NCBI GenBank assembly: GCA_039619475.1
Contig: CM077116.1
Span: 4,340,001 to 4,404,000, forward strand
Direction: 5' to 3'
Length of the DNA stretch: 64,000 nucleotides
DNA from: Icerya purchasi
Taxonomy: Eukaryota; Arthropoda; Insecta; Hemiptera; Monophlebidae
Positions 36,384 through 49,346 of this stretch are shown in pieces; positions within the stretch are counted from its first letter, which is position 1; every line of letters starts with the position of its first letter. Both the position numbers and the translations under genes were made by a program. Under the pieces are notes generated by a model, which was given only the letters and a program-made list of their open reading frames with translations, ran no database searches and was not told the origin of the DNA.

Positions 36384-37492
36384 TGTGGTATTTAAATTCC
36401 ATTAGAAACAAAATTCTTGAACTTGGCAACCTAGCGCGCGAGAAAAAAATTGAAATTGCCTAAACAAAACTAAAATTAATGATAATTACAATTTAAAATG
36501 CCCCGGCTACAAAATATACAGGAAGGATCAAAACGCACAGCGGCATGGCTCTACTAGTAAACGAGCGACTCACACATCATGCTTTGCCCATCCTAGCCTT
36601 ACATGACACGGAGTCCATGGGTGTCGTTCTACATGTCGACAATAAGCTTATACACCTGTACTCCGTATATTGCCTACCTAACAGCTTCCATTTGAAATAT
36701 GACATTTCGTCACTTATGCGCTCTGCTAACAAAATTATCATAGCCGGAGACTCTAATGCTAGAAACACAGCTTGGAATTGTTTGGCTTATAATAGATCAG
36801 GTAGACTTCTGCTTGATACATCATTTAAAAAGGATTTTTCTATACTTTCTCCTAAAAACCCCACTTATATTCCAACCTCAAATCTCATGAGGCCCAGGTA
36901 ATTGACCATGTATTATGCATAAAATTTCCGTATATCTCTACATCCATTTCTCTACAATGTCTAAGTTCATACCACAATCCCATATATTTTGAAATGAGCA
37001 AATCCTTTAAATTAACCTCAAAAAAATTCATTTTCGATTTCAAGCACGCGGACTGGACTCAATACAGAAATTACATAAACAGTACGCTACGAATACGCCG
37101 CCCTGCTACTCCTGATCAAATAAATGGCTCTATAATTTTGCTCATAGACATCTTTCTAACATTGTCGCAACAGTATATACCGAGAAAAAAACTAACTTCC
37201 TACCGTGGTATTTTCCTACCAAATCATTTAAAAATGCTAATTAAATTAAAAAATTATTATCGTAAACAGTACCAGAAAAATAGAATTGACGGATATAAAG
37301 CCGTCTATAATGCTCTCACTCGTCTAGTGAAATCAAAATTCTTTGAACATCGCAACAGTGACTAAAACAATAAACTTAAATCGTTAACTACCAAAGATAA
37401 CGGTCTCTAGAATGTCACTAAAAAACTTACTCGTCCTCAAACTAGCTAGACTCCATTCGCAATGCTAAAATTGACACTTTGCAACGCGACAC
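36384..37492 (+). pseudogene. Jockey-type LINE, endonuclease half
   Basis: Starts KVWYLNSIRNKILELGNLAR (endonuclease N-terminus), then ALLVNERLTHHALPI, YSVYCLPNSF, IIAGDSNARNTAWNC (catalytic Asp-x-Asn), GRLLLDTSFKKDFSILSPKN. A later frame at 36994-37365 gives FDFKHADWTQYRNYINSTLR and a basic linker, the normal region between endonuclease and RT. Stops near 36461, 36900 and 37364 break it. It ends at a 46-bp sequence that is repeated inverted at 39059-39104; the remaining ORF2 follows there. Confidence 0.85.
37447..37492 (+). repeat. 46-bp perfect inverted repeat, left arm
   Basis: Exact complement of 39059-39104 (begins TAGACTCCATTCGCAATGCT). It lies at the point where the LINE reading frame breaks. 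Confidence 0.95.
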
Positions 37493-39058
37493 TACCGTAC
37501 CACTTTTTTGGCTTCTTTCCATATCCGCGCCAGTAGATCTTAGCTGTACGCTTGATGTCCTAAAATTGTTAACAATTAACATTTATCCGGTTTTGCTGTA
37601 ACTGTATAAGTTTGAATTTCAGTGTTCTAATATATTATAAAGTGTATGATGTACCACACTTCTATTACATAGTTATATTAATTGCATCCGGAAGCACAAC
37701 TATGAATACTGTACGATATATTCTACTACATTACTCTTTGTATTGTAATCAACATAAAAATAAAGCTTTATAGTTCAACTTTAATTTGAAGAAGCTCGGA
37801 TATTACACGATATTAATCCATCGAGCGAAAGATTATGTTTACAAAATAGTTATAAAAGCGACTAACAATGAAAATTTGAGAAATTATCTTCTATACGCAG
37901 TATGTAATGGTTTTCAAATCATGGTTCCAACATCATAGGAGTTTGAATATTAAAAAAAAAGTTGTCGATTTATAAATGCATAGTTAAAACATTACAGTTA
38001 TTATTTAAATATACCCGTATGGTTAGGAATTTTTTTAAGAGGCATTTTGTAATAATAATGATGAGCAGAAATAATGGTAATAAATGAAATAAAGAATTAA
38101 AGGGAAATAAAGTTCAGAAAAAATCTTACGGCAATACAACAAATTATTCAATTAACAACAATCTCAGAAACCATAATTATACTCTCGAACGTAGAAAAAA
38201 TGTTGTCTATTATTTATGAACTTATTTTGTATAGTACATCAAAAAATGTAATATGAACTGAGACACAGGATTTCTGAAGTAATTAAGGTGCTTTAAAAAA
38301 ATTTAATGGTAAACGATCTTTACATAATGTTTACAATTACATTCAATTAAAAGTTGACTATTTAACCATTATCATTAAATACATATTCAGATATGCAAAT
38401 ATAAGAACAGAATGGTGCAAATGTAAGTTGATGTACAATTATGATAAGGAAGACGCGTTTTTTTATAAACAAGTAAATAAAAACTCGCAAAGCATTGACG
38501 ATTTTAATAAAATGTTATGTGAGTTCCGACGGCTAATCTCTGCGGAAATTGTTCACGTAAATAAATTTTTTTAAATCATTTTCTTCCGAAAATAATTATT
38601 AAATTTATGTTCACTTCGGTTGAAATTATAGTTTTGCTTTTCCCTCCACTTCACATATTTTTTGTAACTTTCGATTTTTTCACATAATTATAATAAACTA
38701 GTTTTATTTTTACAATTTTTATTTTGCACGTATTTATTTTAAATGATTTCGAGTTAAAGTTAGTAATAAGTGTATAAAAAATATTTCACATCGTTTAAAA
38801 ATAAAACAACTATGAATGCTTTCTATATAATTTATTACAACATTAAGAACATTTTTCTAATATAAAATATGTAACATTTGTTTAAATATTTTAAAATAAA
38901 AAGTTACCTCGCTGTTGGTTTTGACCTTTAGTACACGCATATGTTGATGAATGCCTTAAGCTTTAGACTCGAACCAATTGCCCCTAGACCACTATCTCAC
39001 TTACATGATTAGGTCTAAAATATTATAATCTAGTATTATATATAAAAACAGTGTGATT
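37493..39058. other. Interruption between the two LINE halves
   Basis: About 1.57 kb. The first 300 bp end in CATAAAAATAAAGCTTTATAG near 37760-37775 and look like a retroelement 3' end. The remainder is AT-rich with no coding signal. A tRNA-like A/B box pair on the minus strand lies at 38995-38967. Confidence 0.45.
38960..39000 (-). repeat. tRNA-like remnant
   Basis: The minus strand reads GATAGTGGTCTAGGGG (A-box-like) and then GGTTCGAGTC (B box), with the boxes about 10 nt closer than in a functional tRNA. Probably a decayed SINE head. Confidence 0.4.
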
Positions 39059-39104
39059 GTGTCGCGTTGCAAAGTGTCAATTTTAGCATTGCGAATGGAG
39101 TCTA
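39059..39104 (+). repeat. 46-bp perfect inverted repeat, right arm
   Basis: Complement of 37447-37492. Immediately afterwards CCTCAAACTA, also found just before the left arm, re-enters the LINE reading frame. Confidence 0.95.
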
Positions 39105-40440
39105 TCCTCAAACTAACATTCCGCCTCTCACTCATCATAATCGTACTGTGTATTCCAATGAAGATAAAGCAGAGTCTCTTGCTAATTACTATACTCCTAT
39201 CCATTCTCAAAATTCAACTCTTTCTTCCGCATACCACACGAACAAGGTTGCGCCGTTCGGAAATACTGTACAGCCACGCAAATTCATCCTGCTTCACCCA
39301 ATGAAATACATACCCACATTAAATATCTAAGATGTAAAACCTCCACTGGTAAAGAAAGCTATAGCTACTTAACATCCTAAAAGATACACAGTTTGAATTC
39401 AGATTGCAACTGTCCACCATCATGCAACTAGCTCGTTTTGCTGATTATATAACCGACCAATTTAATTCAAATAAAGATATTGGTCTGCTTCTGTTAGACA
39501 TCGAAAAAGCTTTCCACGCAACTTGGCATAATGGCATAATACACAAAATGTTGCGCTCCAGCTTCCCTACATGTCTCACAATTATTATAAAATCCTATCT
39601 CTCTTCCAGACCTTTCACGGTCAGTCTGGGTAATACTTACTCCAATCCGAGAGCCTTGACTGCTGGCGTGTTACAGGGTAGCATCCTTGGCCCCTTTCTT
39701 TGCATCCTATACATCAACGATTTACCACAAATACAAGACGTCAACATCTCTCTGTATGCTGATGATACACTAATATTTGTGTCTTCGTATAGAGTTGATA
39801 CCATCAAAAACAGACTAACGAGTAGCTGTCGTAAAATATATAAATACTAAACAAAATGGAAAATCAAAATCAATCCCCTAAAAACTGAAGTCATATTGTT
39901 TAACAGACGCAGGACACAAGTGACACATTTTGTTAGAATATATATGTATAATACCGAATTAGATTGGAAACCTGCAGTAAAATATCTTGGGCTCGTCTTA
40001 GATGGACGATTAACATTTAATAATCATATAAACTATATCATTGACAAAGTCCACGCTCGTCTATACAAATTATTCCCTCTATTTAACAAACCATCAAAAC
40101 TTCATATTGAAAACAAATTAATAATATACAGAATTTACCAATTATCTTCTATGCTTGCACTATTTGGTGCAGCATAAGTAAATCGACAAATTAACAAACT
40201 TCAAATTGTACAGAACAAATATCTCCTAATTATCCTGAATTCTGATATGCATCACATATTGAACCGCCCGTACTTGTCTGAACTTGTCAATAAACAAGCT
40301 GCCAAGTTCAATGACAAGTGCCCAACAAGTCAATATCCACTTGTACAATAAACTGGGAACTATACGCAGCACACCTCGCAATCACGATATAAACGATATG
40401 AACATCAAAGCATTAGACATTCGCTTCTCATGTCCTAATT
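39105..40440 (+). pseudogene. Jockey-type LINE, reverse-transcriptase half
   Basis: Begins NIPPLTHHNRTVYSNEDKAE, the standard segment before the RT. The RT fingers are deleted: the frame jumps from KTSTGKESY (about 39335) to FRLQLSTIMQLARF (about 39400). Then come LLLLDIEKAF (first Asp), GVLQGSILGPFL, ILYINDLP, SLYADDTLIF with the intact catalytic YADD (about 39753-39780), KYLGLVLDGRLTFNNHI, and a thumb to 40177. Stops near 39848 and 40177. The 3' UTR runs to about 40480. Confidence 0.88.
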
Positions 40441-40480
40441 AGCCAAACAATATTACTTTCTAAATATATATTCCACTATT

Positions 40481-43116
40481 TTTATTTCTTCAGCGGTCAC
40501 TTTTCTGTTTAGATGCTCAACTATTATTCGCACGTATAAAACCAATCTTAATTTGTACATAAACATATATATATATATATATATATCTTAATTTAAGTCT
40601 ATTACAATGAGAGGGCCAAAACAACTGCAACTACTCTCTGTACCGAGTATGATGCTATCTAGCGGGCAAAAAACGAGTGAAACATAAAGTTCATTCGTTT
40701 CTCGACGGAACAAGCGCAGAACGAGCATCAGCGGAGCAATGCGAACCGAGATACAGACGTTTGAACGAAGTGTAGTTAAAATTCACATACCGGCTACAAT
40801 GTATGTGTATGGCGCACTCATCAGTCGATAATCAAAACCGAACAAAGATATACAATTCGTTATTGTGTTCGAAGGAAATTATTGCCATATCGGCAATTAC
40901 AACATTAAGACAAAAAACAACCAGCTTGTCTTTTTCACGTTACCGGCCACCAGAGGTAACCAGTTACATGATAAAATATTTTTAGGAAGTTATTTTATTA
41001 GTTTAATTTCCCATTTTACTCCTTTTATTTATTTATTGTTTTTATTGTTTATCTCTGCAGTTGTTATTTCTTTATATTCTCAACTCGGTCTCTCTCACAA
41101 GTAGCAATAAAACACTTCTTACATAAAATTTCTTTTATATATCTATAACTCGGAGTGACATAAAGCGATTAGAGAAATGCAGCTGCATAAAAAGTACACA
41201 AATTAATACAAATCATGAAAACATATATATTATACACATATAACCTCGTCTATACTCATTCACACCGCAGTACTCACGAATTATTACAAAACAATATAAA
41301 ATATAAATGAATTAATAAAATCTGGCCTATATTCTTCCGGTCGATGAATCTACGTTCCGTGTTGACTTCTTGACTACGATGTATCAGCCTGATGAACTCG
41401 TGTTCACGAAGGTTGGACTCCTCAGCTCCCCCCAGCAGCTACAGTATAGACACTGGTGACTTTTGAGCACTTTTGTCCTCCCTCCGTCTTTGAAGTTTTC
41501 GACCTCCGACTGTACTATTTATAAGCTGTTTCTTCTCCTTTTTAAACTGTTATTACACTTAATTATCGCGACTGCTTCTCAAAACAATTTGCTTTTCGTG
41601 ACAACTTTCGATACAATAAAATTATGAATTTATACAAAATGACTAAAACTGACTAGAAAACGAATGTTCGTATAAGAACGCGTTTAGCGCGTAGAACCGA
41701 TTCACACTGCCGCCGATCAAGTTAAAAGTAATTTCCATACACCGAGATCGAACAGATTCCGCTCTATTCATCCGTCTATTATCGCATCACACAGTCACTT
41801 AATAGAAATTCCCTTTTGATTTTAGATACGCCGCCAGATGATCAGCTGTATGCTTACGAATTATCGACGTTAATGGAATTTTTATTTTTATGCATATATT
41901 TTCGATATAATTCACTCGCCTACATTTTAAACTATTTCATCATTTCTTAATTCAAATAAATTCGATTTGTTCATCGACCCTCTCTATATCGTATCACGAT
42001 ATCTTAAAATAAAGTTTTCACTTTAAGAACTTTTCGCTGAATGATTTAACATATGATACTTGGCTTCTGGCGGTTATATAACTCCAAACACTCTGTATTT
42101 AATTATTTACAAGTATTTAGTAAAAGATTTATGTTGGGCGATACAATAAGAATTAAAAAATATTAAACTTATAATTTGAAATATTTATTTGGAATGATAT
42201 CCTATGAAACAATTTTTATTCTTAAAAGTACATAAACCAGTTTTACATTTATTGCAGAAGAATTTTGTTCTTCATTTTTTGTTTTTACATCTAGCCCTAC
42301 GACTCTCATTAAATAAAACGAAATTACTATAACAGTCACACTGTAGTTTACTAAATGGACGTTTTTTTTTGCAATCGCATGTAATGTGTCGTACTCGTAA
42401 CTCTACAGTCACGATGTGATGACAACCACTTTTTGTAGTGTAACCATCAATAAAGTAGTAAGAGACTGTGAAATTGTATAAACCTATAACTTCTATTTTT
42501 TTTGAACATCTAAAGCTATAACATCGAGTATGTTAGTAAAAAGAACTTCAAAATTTTTAAGAATGTGAATTAGTATATTCGTACTGTGAAAGTTTTTCAC
42601 AAATAGAAAGTGAAGATTTTAAAGATAAGCTAATACAGGAAATGTTAAAAAAGGTTTCTTTAAATTCTAACAGGCTTTTAGATAATATTTTTATAGCTAT
42701 TGTAGAAAAAAATTCTCAAGTGATGGAAGAAAACGAGACCGATGGACTTATTTCAGAGGAAATGAATTTCGAATTGGTCACTATATTCCTAATGTCAAAA
42801 ACAGTTCATCTCAGGTGATGTAATATTGTGATCTAAATATTGAAAAACGTTTAAAAACCTACTTATGAATAATGATTAATTTATTTCTTATGCAACATTA
42901 ATCATTATTTATCAATCAAATGCCATTCATTATTCATTAAAAGATTGATTATAGTGCAGTGGCACAATGTCTAAATAATTTTGAGAAGATACTTGATTCA
43001 AACTCAGCGATGTATACATACAAGTATACATTTTGTATGTTAGTGTGTGTTAATTATTTTGTTGTTTTGTTAACATTATTTCTGTATATAAAATTAAATT
43101 AAAACAAATAAACAAA
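40481..43116. other. Unassigned region, partly GC-richer
   Basis: Contains a TA microsatellite (40566-40586) and two stretches (about 40605-40990 and 41330-41860) with clearly higher GC and CpG than the surroundings, such as ACTCCTCAGCTCCCCCCAGC. They look like the non-coding parts or LTRs of a retroelement, but I found no direct repeat pair and no coding domain. An ORF at 40865-41104 is probably chance. Confidence 0.4.
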
Positions 43117-43237
43117 GGACCAAGCGGGTTAAGGAGGGCAAAAGTGTCTTTTGACGAAATTTTATAAAAAAAAATATATACATCTAGGGCATGAAAAAAG
43201 TAGTTGATGCCGAAAGTTGCAGACTCCTAGTCCCACA

Positions 43238-43564
43238 TAAAAAATGAATCTATTATTTGCCATATACATCAACTTTTTAAAAAATAAATAGAATTAACTT
43301 CACAGGAGCAAGTACATTTTTTAATACATTTATTCGTTAATAATTTTGTAGCCATTTTTATTTCCTCCTAGAGGAGGAAATTTCGAAATAGTAAAATTTC
43401 GAGTTTCGTAAAAATATACTAGAAATTTGTTTTAAGGTATAACGAGTCAGAATCTACTTTTTTAGGAAATGTCTGTATGAATGTGTGTGCGTGTGTACAT
43501 GCGCAACACACACTATCCTTTTATGTAAATCTTTGGTTAAAATTTGCTATTCATTGTTTAAAGT

Positions 43565-43600
<36 letters not shown>

Positions 43601-43815
43601 TTTTGGCATCGAAAATTCTACCCAATATCTATATGATATTTAGTTTTGTTTACATTAATAATTATATGTTAATTCGTGAATTCAAAATAATATAATTCAA
43701 TTAAATTAAAGCAAATTTATTTATTCTATAAAACTGATAATTTTGTCACTTCTGAAAAGAGCCCCTAATATTTCCGTAGCCCCGGGCCTATCATACACTT
43801 AATCCGGGCCTGTCT
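43238..43815 (+). mobile_element. Truncated copy of the 49347-50020 hAT-type element
   Basis: The complement of 49347-49930 is found here almost base for base over about 570 bp, including the TCCTCCTAGAGGAGGAAATT palindrome, the TG/CA run and the CACTTAATCCGGGCCTG end. The right terminus (43815) is intact; the left one is cut at TTTTTTAT and joined to the TIR arm. Confidence 0.85.
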
Positions 43816-43824
43816 GTAACGCAT

Positions 43825-44062
43825 ATATTCTTCTTCTTCATACGCCCTCTCCACTACGAAGGTTGGCGATCCACGTGGCTATTGTAATTTTGGATACGAC
43901 GGATCTAAACAGTTCGACTGATGATGCGTTGAACCAGCTGCGGAGATCTTTAGCCAAAAGTTCTTTCTACGTCCTATCGAACGTTTTCCGGCGATTTTTC
44001 CTTCTAGAATTAAACGTAGAACCTCATACTTTGGCCCGCGTAGAAAATGCCTGAGATATCTC
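43825..44062 (-). pseudogene. RTE/CFDP2-like LINE, C-terminal fragment
   Basis: The minus strand reads LRHFLRGPKYEVLRLILEGK then IAGKRSIGRR, and after one frameshift LRSWFNASSDELFRSVVSKI. This is the typical end of insect RTE-type ORF2 (IMxGKIEGxRxxGRxxxSWLxDxRxW). It finishes with GAAGAAGAAGAAT, a tail very like that of the SINE at 10126-10501. Confidence 0.82.
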
Positions 44063-44693
44063 AGCTTTCCTTTGTTATTAGTTGAATTTTAAGAAGTTTT
44101 TCAGCTAAAAATGCATGTTTTTATTTAATTTTTGACTTGTTCCACCCGTTCCAAAAATCTGAAAAAATGTAGGAAAACTTATTATCTTCAAATACATAAA
44201 CATATATCTATTCCGTTGTTATCAGTTGAATTTCAAGAGTGTGTTCAGTCAAAAATGAATGTTTTTATTTTTTTTGAACCTCTTCTACCACTTTTAAAAA
44301 TCTGAAAAAATTTCACTAAATAATTTACACTAAAATACATGTTATATATTTTTTTCGTCGTTTCTGAATTTTTAAAAGATTTTTTATGATATTTTAAACA
44401 TTTTGAACGTTTCTAAAAATTTGAATTTAGCGTCCAAAAATTTGAAAAAATTCACTGTTATAGAACTTTCCATTATCTTTAACCTCCAATAAGAATTTTT
44501 AAAATCGATCGAAAAATGGCTGAGATATCGCAAAAAAACGAAAATCACAAAATGGTGACTACAGCAGCCCCCTGTGGGACTAGGGGTCTGCAACTTTCAG
44601 CATCAACTACATTTTTCATGCCCTAAATGTACAAATTTTTTTTTATAAAATTTCGTTCAAAGGCACTTTTACCTCCCTTAATCGGCTAGACCC

Positions 44694-46687
44694 TTTAATA
44701 TGAACAAAAAATAAATTAAAATTATTATTGGTACATAATAAATATAGTATTATAAATTCATTTTAGCTTTTAGTTTTAAACAAAGAGTTATTATTAATAC
44801 AACTGTACCGTTAAACAATAATCCCTTGTCAAAAAATTAAAATTAAAGTTAATTTAAAATACATATTTTAATTTAGATCGATTATTATTTAAACTGTTTG
44901 GATTTCTTTTTTAATTATTATAACATAGTTTGTTTATTAATTTTATTAGTTTTAGTTATACACTGAGTTATAATTATTAACAAAGAAATCAACAAAGTTT
45001 TAAATAAAAGATTTAAATTAAAAAACAAATGTTTGTAAATAAATTTTATTTTTAATTTTTCGACAAAAGATTCTTATTTCGTGGAGCAGTGTATTAGTTT
45101 AATAATCCCTTTTATAAATTAAAAGTTAAAATCAATTTATAATATTACACTTATTATGCATATACCGACAACTACTTAAAATAATATGTACTTTTTTCGT
45201 TCACATTAAGTTTGTTTATTTTAGTTGTATGCTTAAATATGAATTTCATATCAAATCATGTTAAATAATATGGTGAATTTGTAAATTTAAAAATGTTCTA
45301 TCATTTATTTAATATGGTAATAAAAATTATTTTAATCATTCTAAATAACGTTAACAGAAAAACAAAATAGTTAAAATAAAAAAATAGTAAACAAAATTAG
45401 TTTAAAGCTGCCGGAGGGGTTTAAACCCGACCGATCTTCTAACTCATTACGATCGTATACCACTATACCACCGTATACAATTAGCCAAATTTAGAATAAT
45501 GCATAAATAAGAATTCATATATAAAATAATTGTATCTTTTATAATTAATGATTTAATGATTAACGAATAAGGAATAATTTTGTTATTCTGATTTTTATTT
45601 AAATACCTACTACCCAACATTGTTTGAAACATATGTTTCGCGAATATTTAGAGTTTATTGTATTTATAAAACTAATGTAATATTCGCTTTCTGAATTAAA
45701 ATACAAAAAAAAGAGATTTTTGCATTATCATAAACGTATAAATAATAATAATACTAATAAATACTATATGAACAGTTCTATTTATTTCTGAATGTTTGGT
45801 TCCGTGCAGTGGTATACATACGTGAGCTAACTGTTTTTTATGTTAAAAATTTCAGGCTTTTTAATTAAAAAACAAAAAAAAAACAGATCATGCATTAAAA
45901 ATTTAAATAGTAACGACAATCATTGTAAATGCAAAAAAAATTACAATGAAACATTTATCAGTGTAAACTGAATAAATTAATAAATGATTTATTCATAATA
46001 ATTTTGGTATAATTTTACAGATGTGATTATAACAGGAAGAAGAAAACGCGAATCGAGAAGATTTATTTTTCATTTTCGTACAATTATTCTGAATAAGTGT
46101 TAAAAGTAAATAATTCTCGCATATTTCAAATAATTTACTAAAAAAAACAACACATAAATTAGGCGCAAAAAGAAAAATTCAATCAGTTTTTATGAATTTA
46201 TATACGATTAAATACGAATATAAAACAAAAAATACAATTTGCAAATAACTAAAATGGACAAGTATTTTTATAGAAATAAGTGCGTAGGAATTTTACATAT
46301 TTATAATTGCAAATTTAAATTTCTTACGATACTTAAAAAAAAAATTGGAAATTATTATTAACTGATCGATTTAAAAAATTCATCCGTTAAGAATTATGCC
46401 AAATAGAATGGGCCGAAAATCAAAATTAAACATTTATTTCAAAAATTGTGAATTAAAATTTATCAGAAACTAATCTCAGTTTAATTCTTTCGTTAACAAT
46501 TTTATCAATATTATAGAAATGTATGAACGAAACGATTAATTAAACTGATTTACAAAAAAATGTTCGCATAATTTATTGTATATAAAATTATTTTATATTA
46601 TTACAGTATTAATTAGGATTTTAGTGTTTTTTTCATTGCGTAATAAGAGTTACATTTTGATAAAATACTTTAAAATGTTACACGTTA

Positions 46688-46724
<37 letters not shown>

Positions 46725-46739
46725 AAAATGAAAATTACG
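44694..46739. other. AT-rich intergenic
   Basis: No gene recognised. Apart from the tRNA-like sequence at 45414-45480 and a TA microsatellite near 46690-46720, I see nothing. Confidence 0.4.
45414..45480 (-). repeat. tRNA-like sequence
   Basis: The minus strand reads GTGGTATAGTGGTATACGAT (A box, as in Gly/Glu-type tRNAs) and 30 nt later GGTCGGGTTTAAACCCC in the T-arm position. The T loop does not match TTCRANNC well, so this is a tRNA pseudogene or SINE rather than a working tRNA. Confidence 0.5.
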
Positions 46740-47060
46740 TACTTATTTACCATAACAAGACAAGAAACTTCAGCTGGGAATAGTGGCGTATTCCTGTAAA
46801 CCGCGACTCGGTAGCTGGAGTACGTGGATGACTTGAGTTCGGGACCACTAGCGGTGAACAGTGTATGTTGACTGAGCGTCCTACTAAGCTCTTTGTCAAC
46901 ATGGTTTCCTCGAAGGAATTCGGGGTAACCAGGTTGTGTAAAGAGGGGCGTACCGGGCCAGGAGGGAAACCTAGCAGCCAAAAGTCCCCGCAGAGGGCAG
47001 TAGTGGGATGGCGCTCATGAGTAGACTCTCATTGTTAGCCCGAGCAATATAGTTGCACCG
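46740..47060. other. GC-rich segment of unknown origin
   Basis: A 300-bp block at roughly 50 per cent GC in a region far below that. The minus strand has an 81-codon open stretch from 46981 (LSRTLSQHTLFTASGPELKS). An A/T-rich tail follows at 47066-47074. It could be a retroelement end or an exon; no motif was recognised. Confidence 0.4.
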
Positions 47061-49338
47061 TATTCTTTTTTTTTAAATTCAAAACTCGAATTAAAAAAGA
47101 AAGACATACTCTTAAACCCGATTCTCCATATTAAAAATCTTCTATAAAATAAAAATGTTCGTGAGTAAATATGAATTTCAGAAACGTTTCATATATACCG
47201 TATATCTTGAAACATAAATTTCATAAATTTTTCTAATAAATTTTCTTTTAAATGCACTAGTCACAAATTATTGCACTGATATACTATTTCACTATCCAAA
47301 TATAATACCGTTTAAAATATTTACGCGTCTACCATAAAATTCTTTATAGTTTATTTTACTTAACTGAGTACATTTCAAATAATATCACCATATATGCTAG
47401 TAAAATAAATGTAGCAAAAGTGTTTGTTGTTATATTTGTAATTAAATCTATTTTAATAGTTGTAAATTCTAGTAAACAGAAAACGTGTTTCTTTACGATC
47501 AATATCTATCTATGTCTTTAGATTCATGTTCACATATGACGATAATTTCATATTTCAGTCGTATGTATATAGACTTTTATTGTTTCGTTTAATTATTATT
47601 ACGTATATTTTTAAAGGTAATGGTAAAAGCAATGTGCAATTTACAGAAAACTTATACTTTTGAATTTTTATTAATTCATGCCCTTTAAACTTTTTTAGAT
47701 ATATTAGATCTTTTGTAAATTATTGCAAGATAATATCATTTCGATTTAATGTAAACTAATTATTTTAAATATAAACTTGTTTAGAATGTTTTTTGCTGTT
47801 TTTGTAGAAGTTTTTAGGCCAGAGGATTTAAACGTTCAGTAATTTCATAGTTTTATTTAACTTCGTAAAAGTACTGAAATTTTTTATTTTGGCTAATTAA
47901 GATTTATATTAATTAATAATCAAAGGACGTTCTAAGAGGTTTATGATTGGGAGGACATACAATTTATAAAGATAGATCAGAAATATTGATTTTTTTAAAA
48001 ATTTATTTACTTAGCATTATACTTTATATTAATTAAGTTCTTAACAAGTACAAAACTGTAAATTGCATAATTTATTAAAGGGATAAAAGTAAAACCATCG
48101 AGAAACTCAGAGTTAACAAATATAATGTTTATTGAATTTTATTGTATTGTATCATAGGGGTGGGGAATTGATTATTGAAAAGTTCTTTTGTTTATTTTAT
48201 TTACATACGCATTTTCATATTAGCCATAATTATTTCTTTCAATTGTTTATATAAAAATTAAATCCGTTTTTATAGAATAAAAAGTCATTTCAAACGAACA
48301 TGAAAAAAAGAGTAATCAAAACAGTGTTTTGTTTCAACCAAAACTATAACTGAAAATCATGTTTTTAATCTTTTGGAAAAATCAACGTTTCGCCATAAGT
48401 GAAAAGAAACTAAAATTGTTTTTTATTTAATTTTACATTTCTGTTACTTCAAAAATGAATAATAGGGCAATCATTTATTTATGTTTAAATTGCGTTTCTT
48501 TTTAAATTGTATTATACACACATAATATGATTGATTTAGTAATTTTATTCCCAAATGATAAAAATTAAATATCCCAAAATATTATTACGCTAGGAAAATC
48601 CTCTAATTATTTATTTTCAGTTTTATTTAATTAATTAAAAAATAATATTACTTAATGTATTTAATATAAAACACGATAGCATAGGTTGAACATAATTATA
48701 TCCAGTTGAATAAAACGATGATAAAGAGTATCCTCCGTTAACAATGGTGTAATTCCCTTAATTTTTTTTTATTTTTTTTGTGTTAAAAAGTATTTTTTAG
48801 GACACAAAATGAAGGGTGAACCGGGTCGTTGGTAGTAAAAAGATTTTTTGGGCCCTAGGGACTCAAATACATTAATTTTTACATTTTTCTTTTTCTCGCG
48901 TTCTAATGATTAACAAAATCTGAAAAAATTCATGAGTACTCTTTAACTAATAACTTTTAGGTGGACATTTTTTTAAAATGATCAAGTGTTAACATGACCT
49001 CAAAAAAAATTATTTAATATTTAAAGTGCGATTTTGGCCATGTTCCGATGTTTGAAAGGTCAGTATCGTTTTATTTCCTTGTAGAACGAGAAAAAATGCA
49101 TCAAAAATGTGTTTTTTCAGATTTTTTTTAGTGGTGGGCGATGTCGAAAAATCCAAAAAACAGTTAAATCGTCTACTTTCGACATGAAAGCGTCGTTTTT
49201 CAAGAGATTATTTTTTTCTAGCGTTCTAGTTGCTCATAATTTTTAACAAAAATTCATAATTAAATTTGATTACATTTGACTCTTCAAATAATTTTTTTCA
49301 TTTTAAATCACTTAAGAAAAATACTGCATATGTAAATA
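47061..49338. other. AT-rich intergenic
   Basis: No gene or mobile element recognised. A stretch near 48740-49240 has T-rich, inverted-looking sequence without clear ends. Confidence 0.35.
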
Positions 49339-49346
49339 TAAGTAAG

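Larger units (their letters stand above)
43117..44693. mobile_element. Composite TIR element, about 1.58 kb
   Basis: Arms of about 125 bp, 43117-43243 and 44566-44693, are inverted copies: both contain GGCATGAAAAA-type sequence, TGCAACTTTCAGCATCAACT and GACGAAATTTTATAAAA variants. Between them are a truncated hAT-type element (43238-43815), an RTE-like C-terminal fragment (43825-44062) and two imperfect tandem units of about 140 bp (44074-44170 and 44215-44310, ending AAAAATCTGAAAAAAT). No transposase was recognised. Confidence 0.7.

Noticed and set aside
40605..41860. Possible LTR retrotransposon ends (GC-richer blocks)
   Set aside because: No direct repeat pair and no gag/pol motif was found in the frames.
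45414..45480. Functional tRNA gene
   Set aside because: The A box is good but the T arm lacks the conserved TTCRANNC loop and the acceptor ends do not pair.
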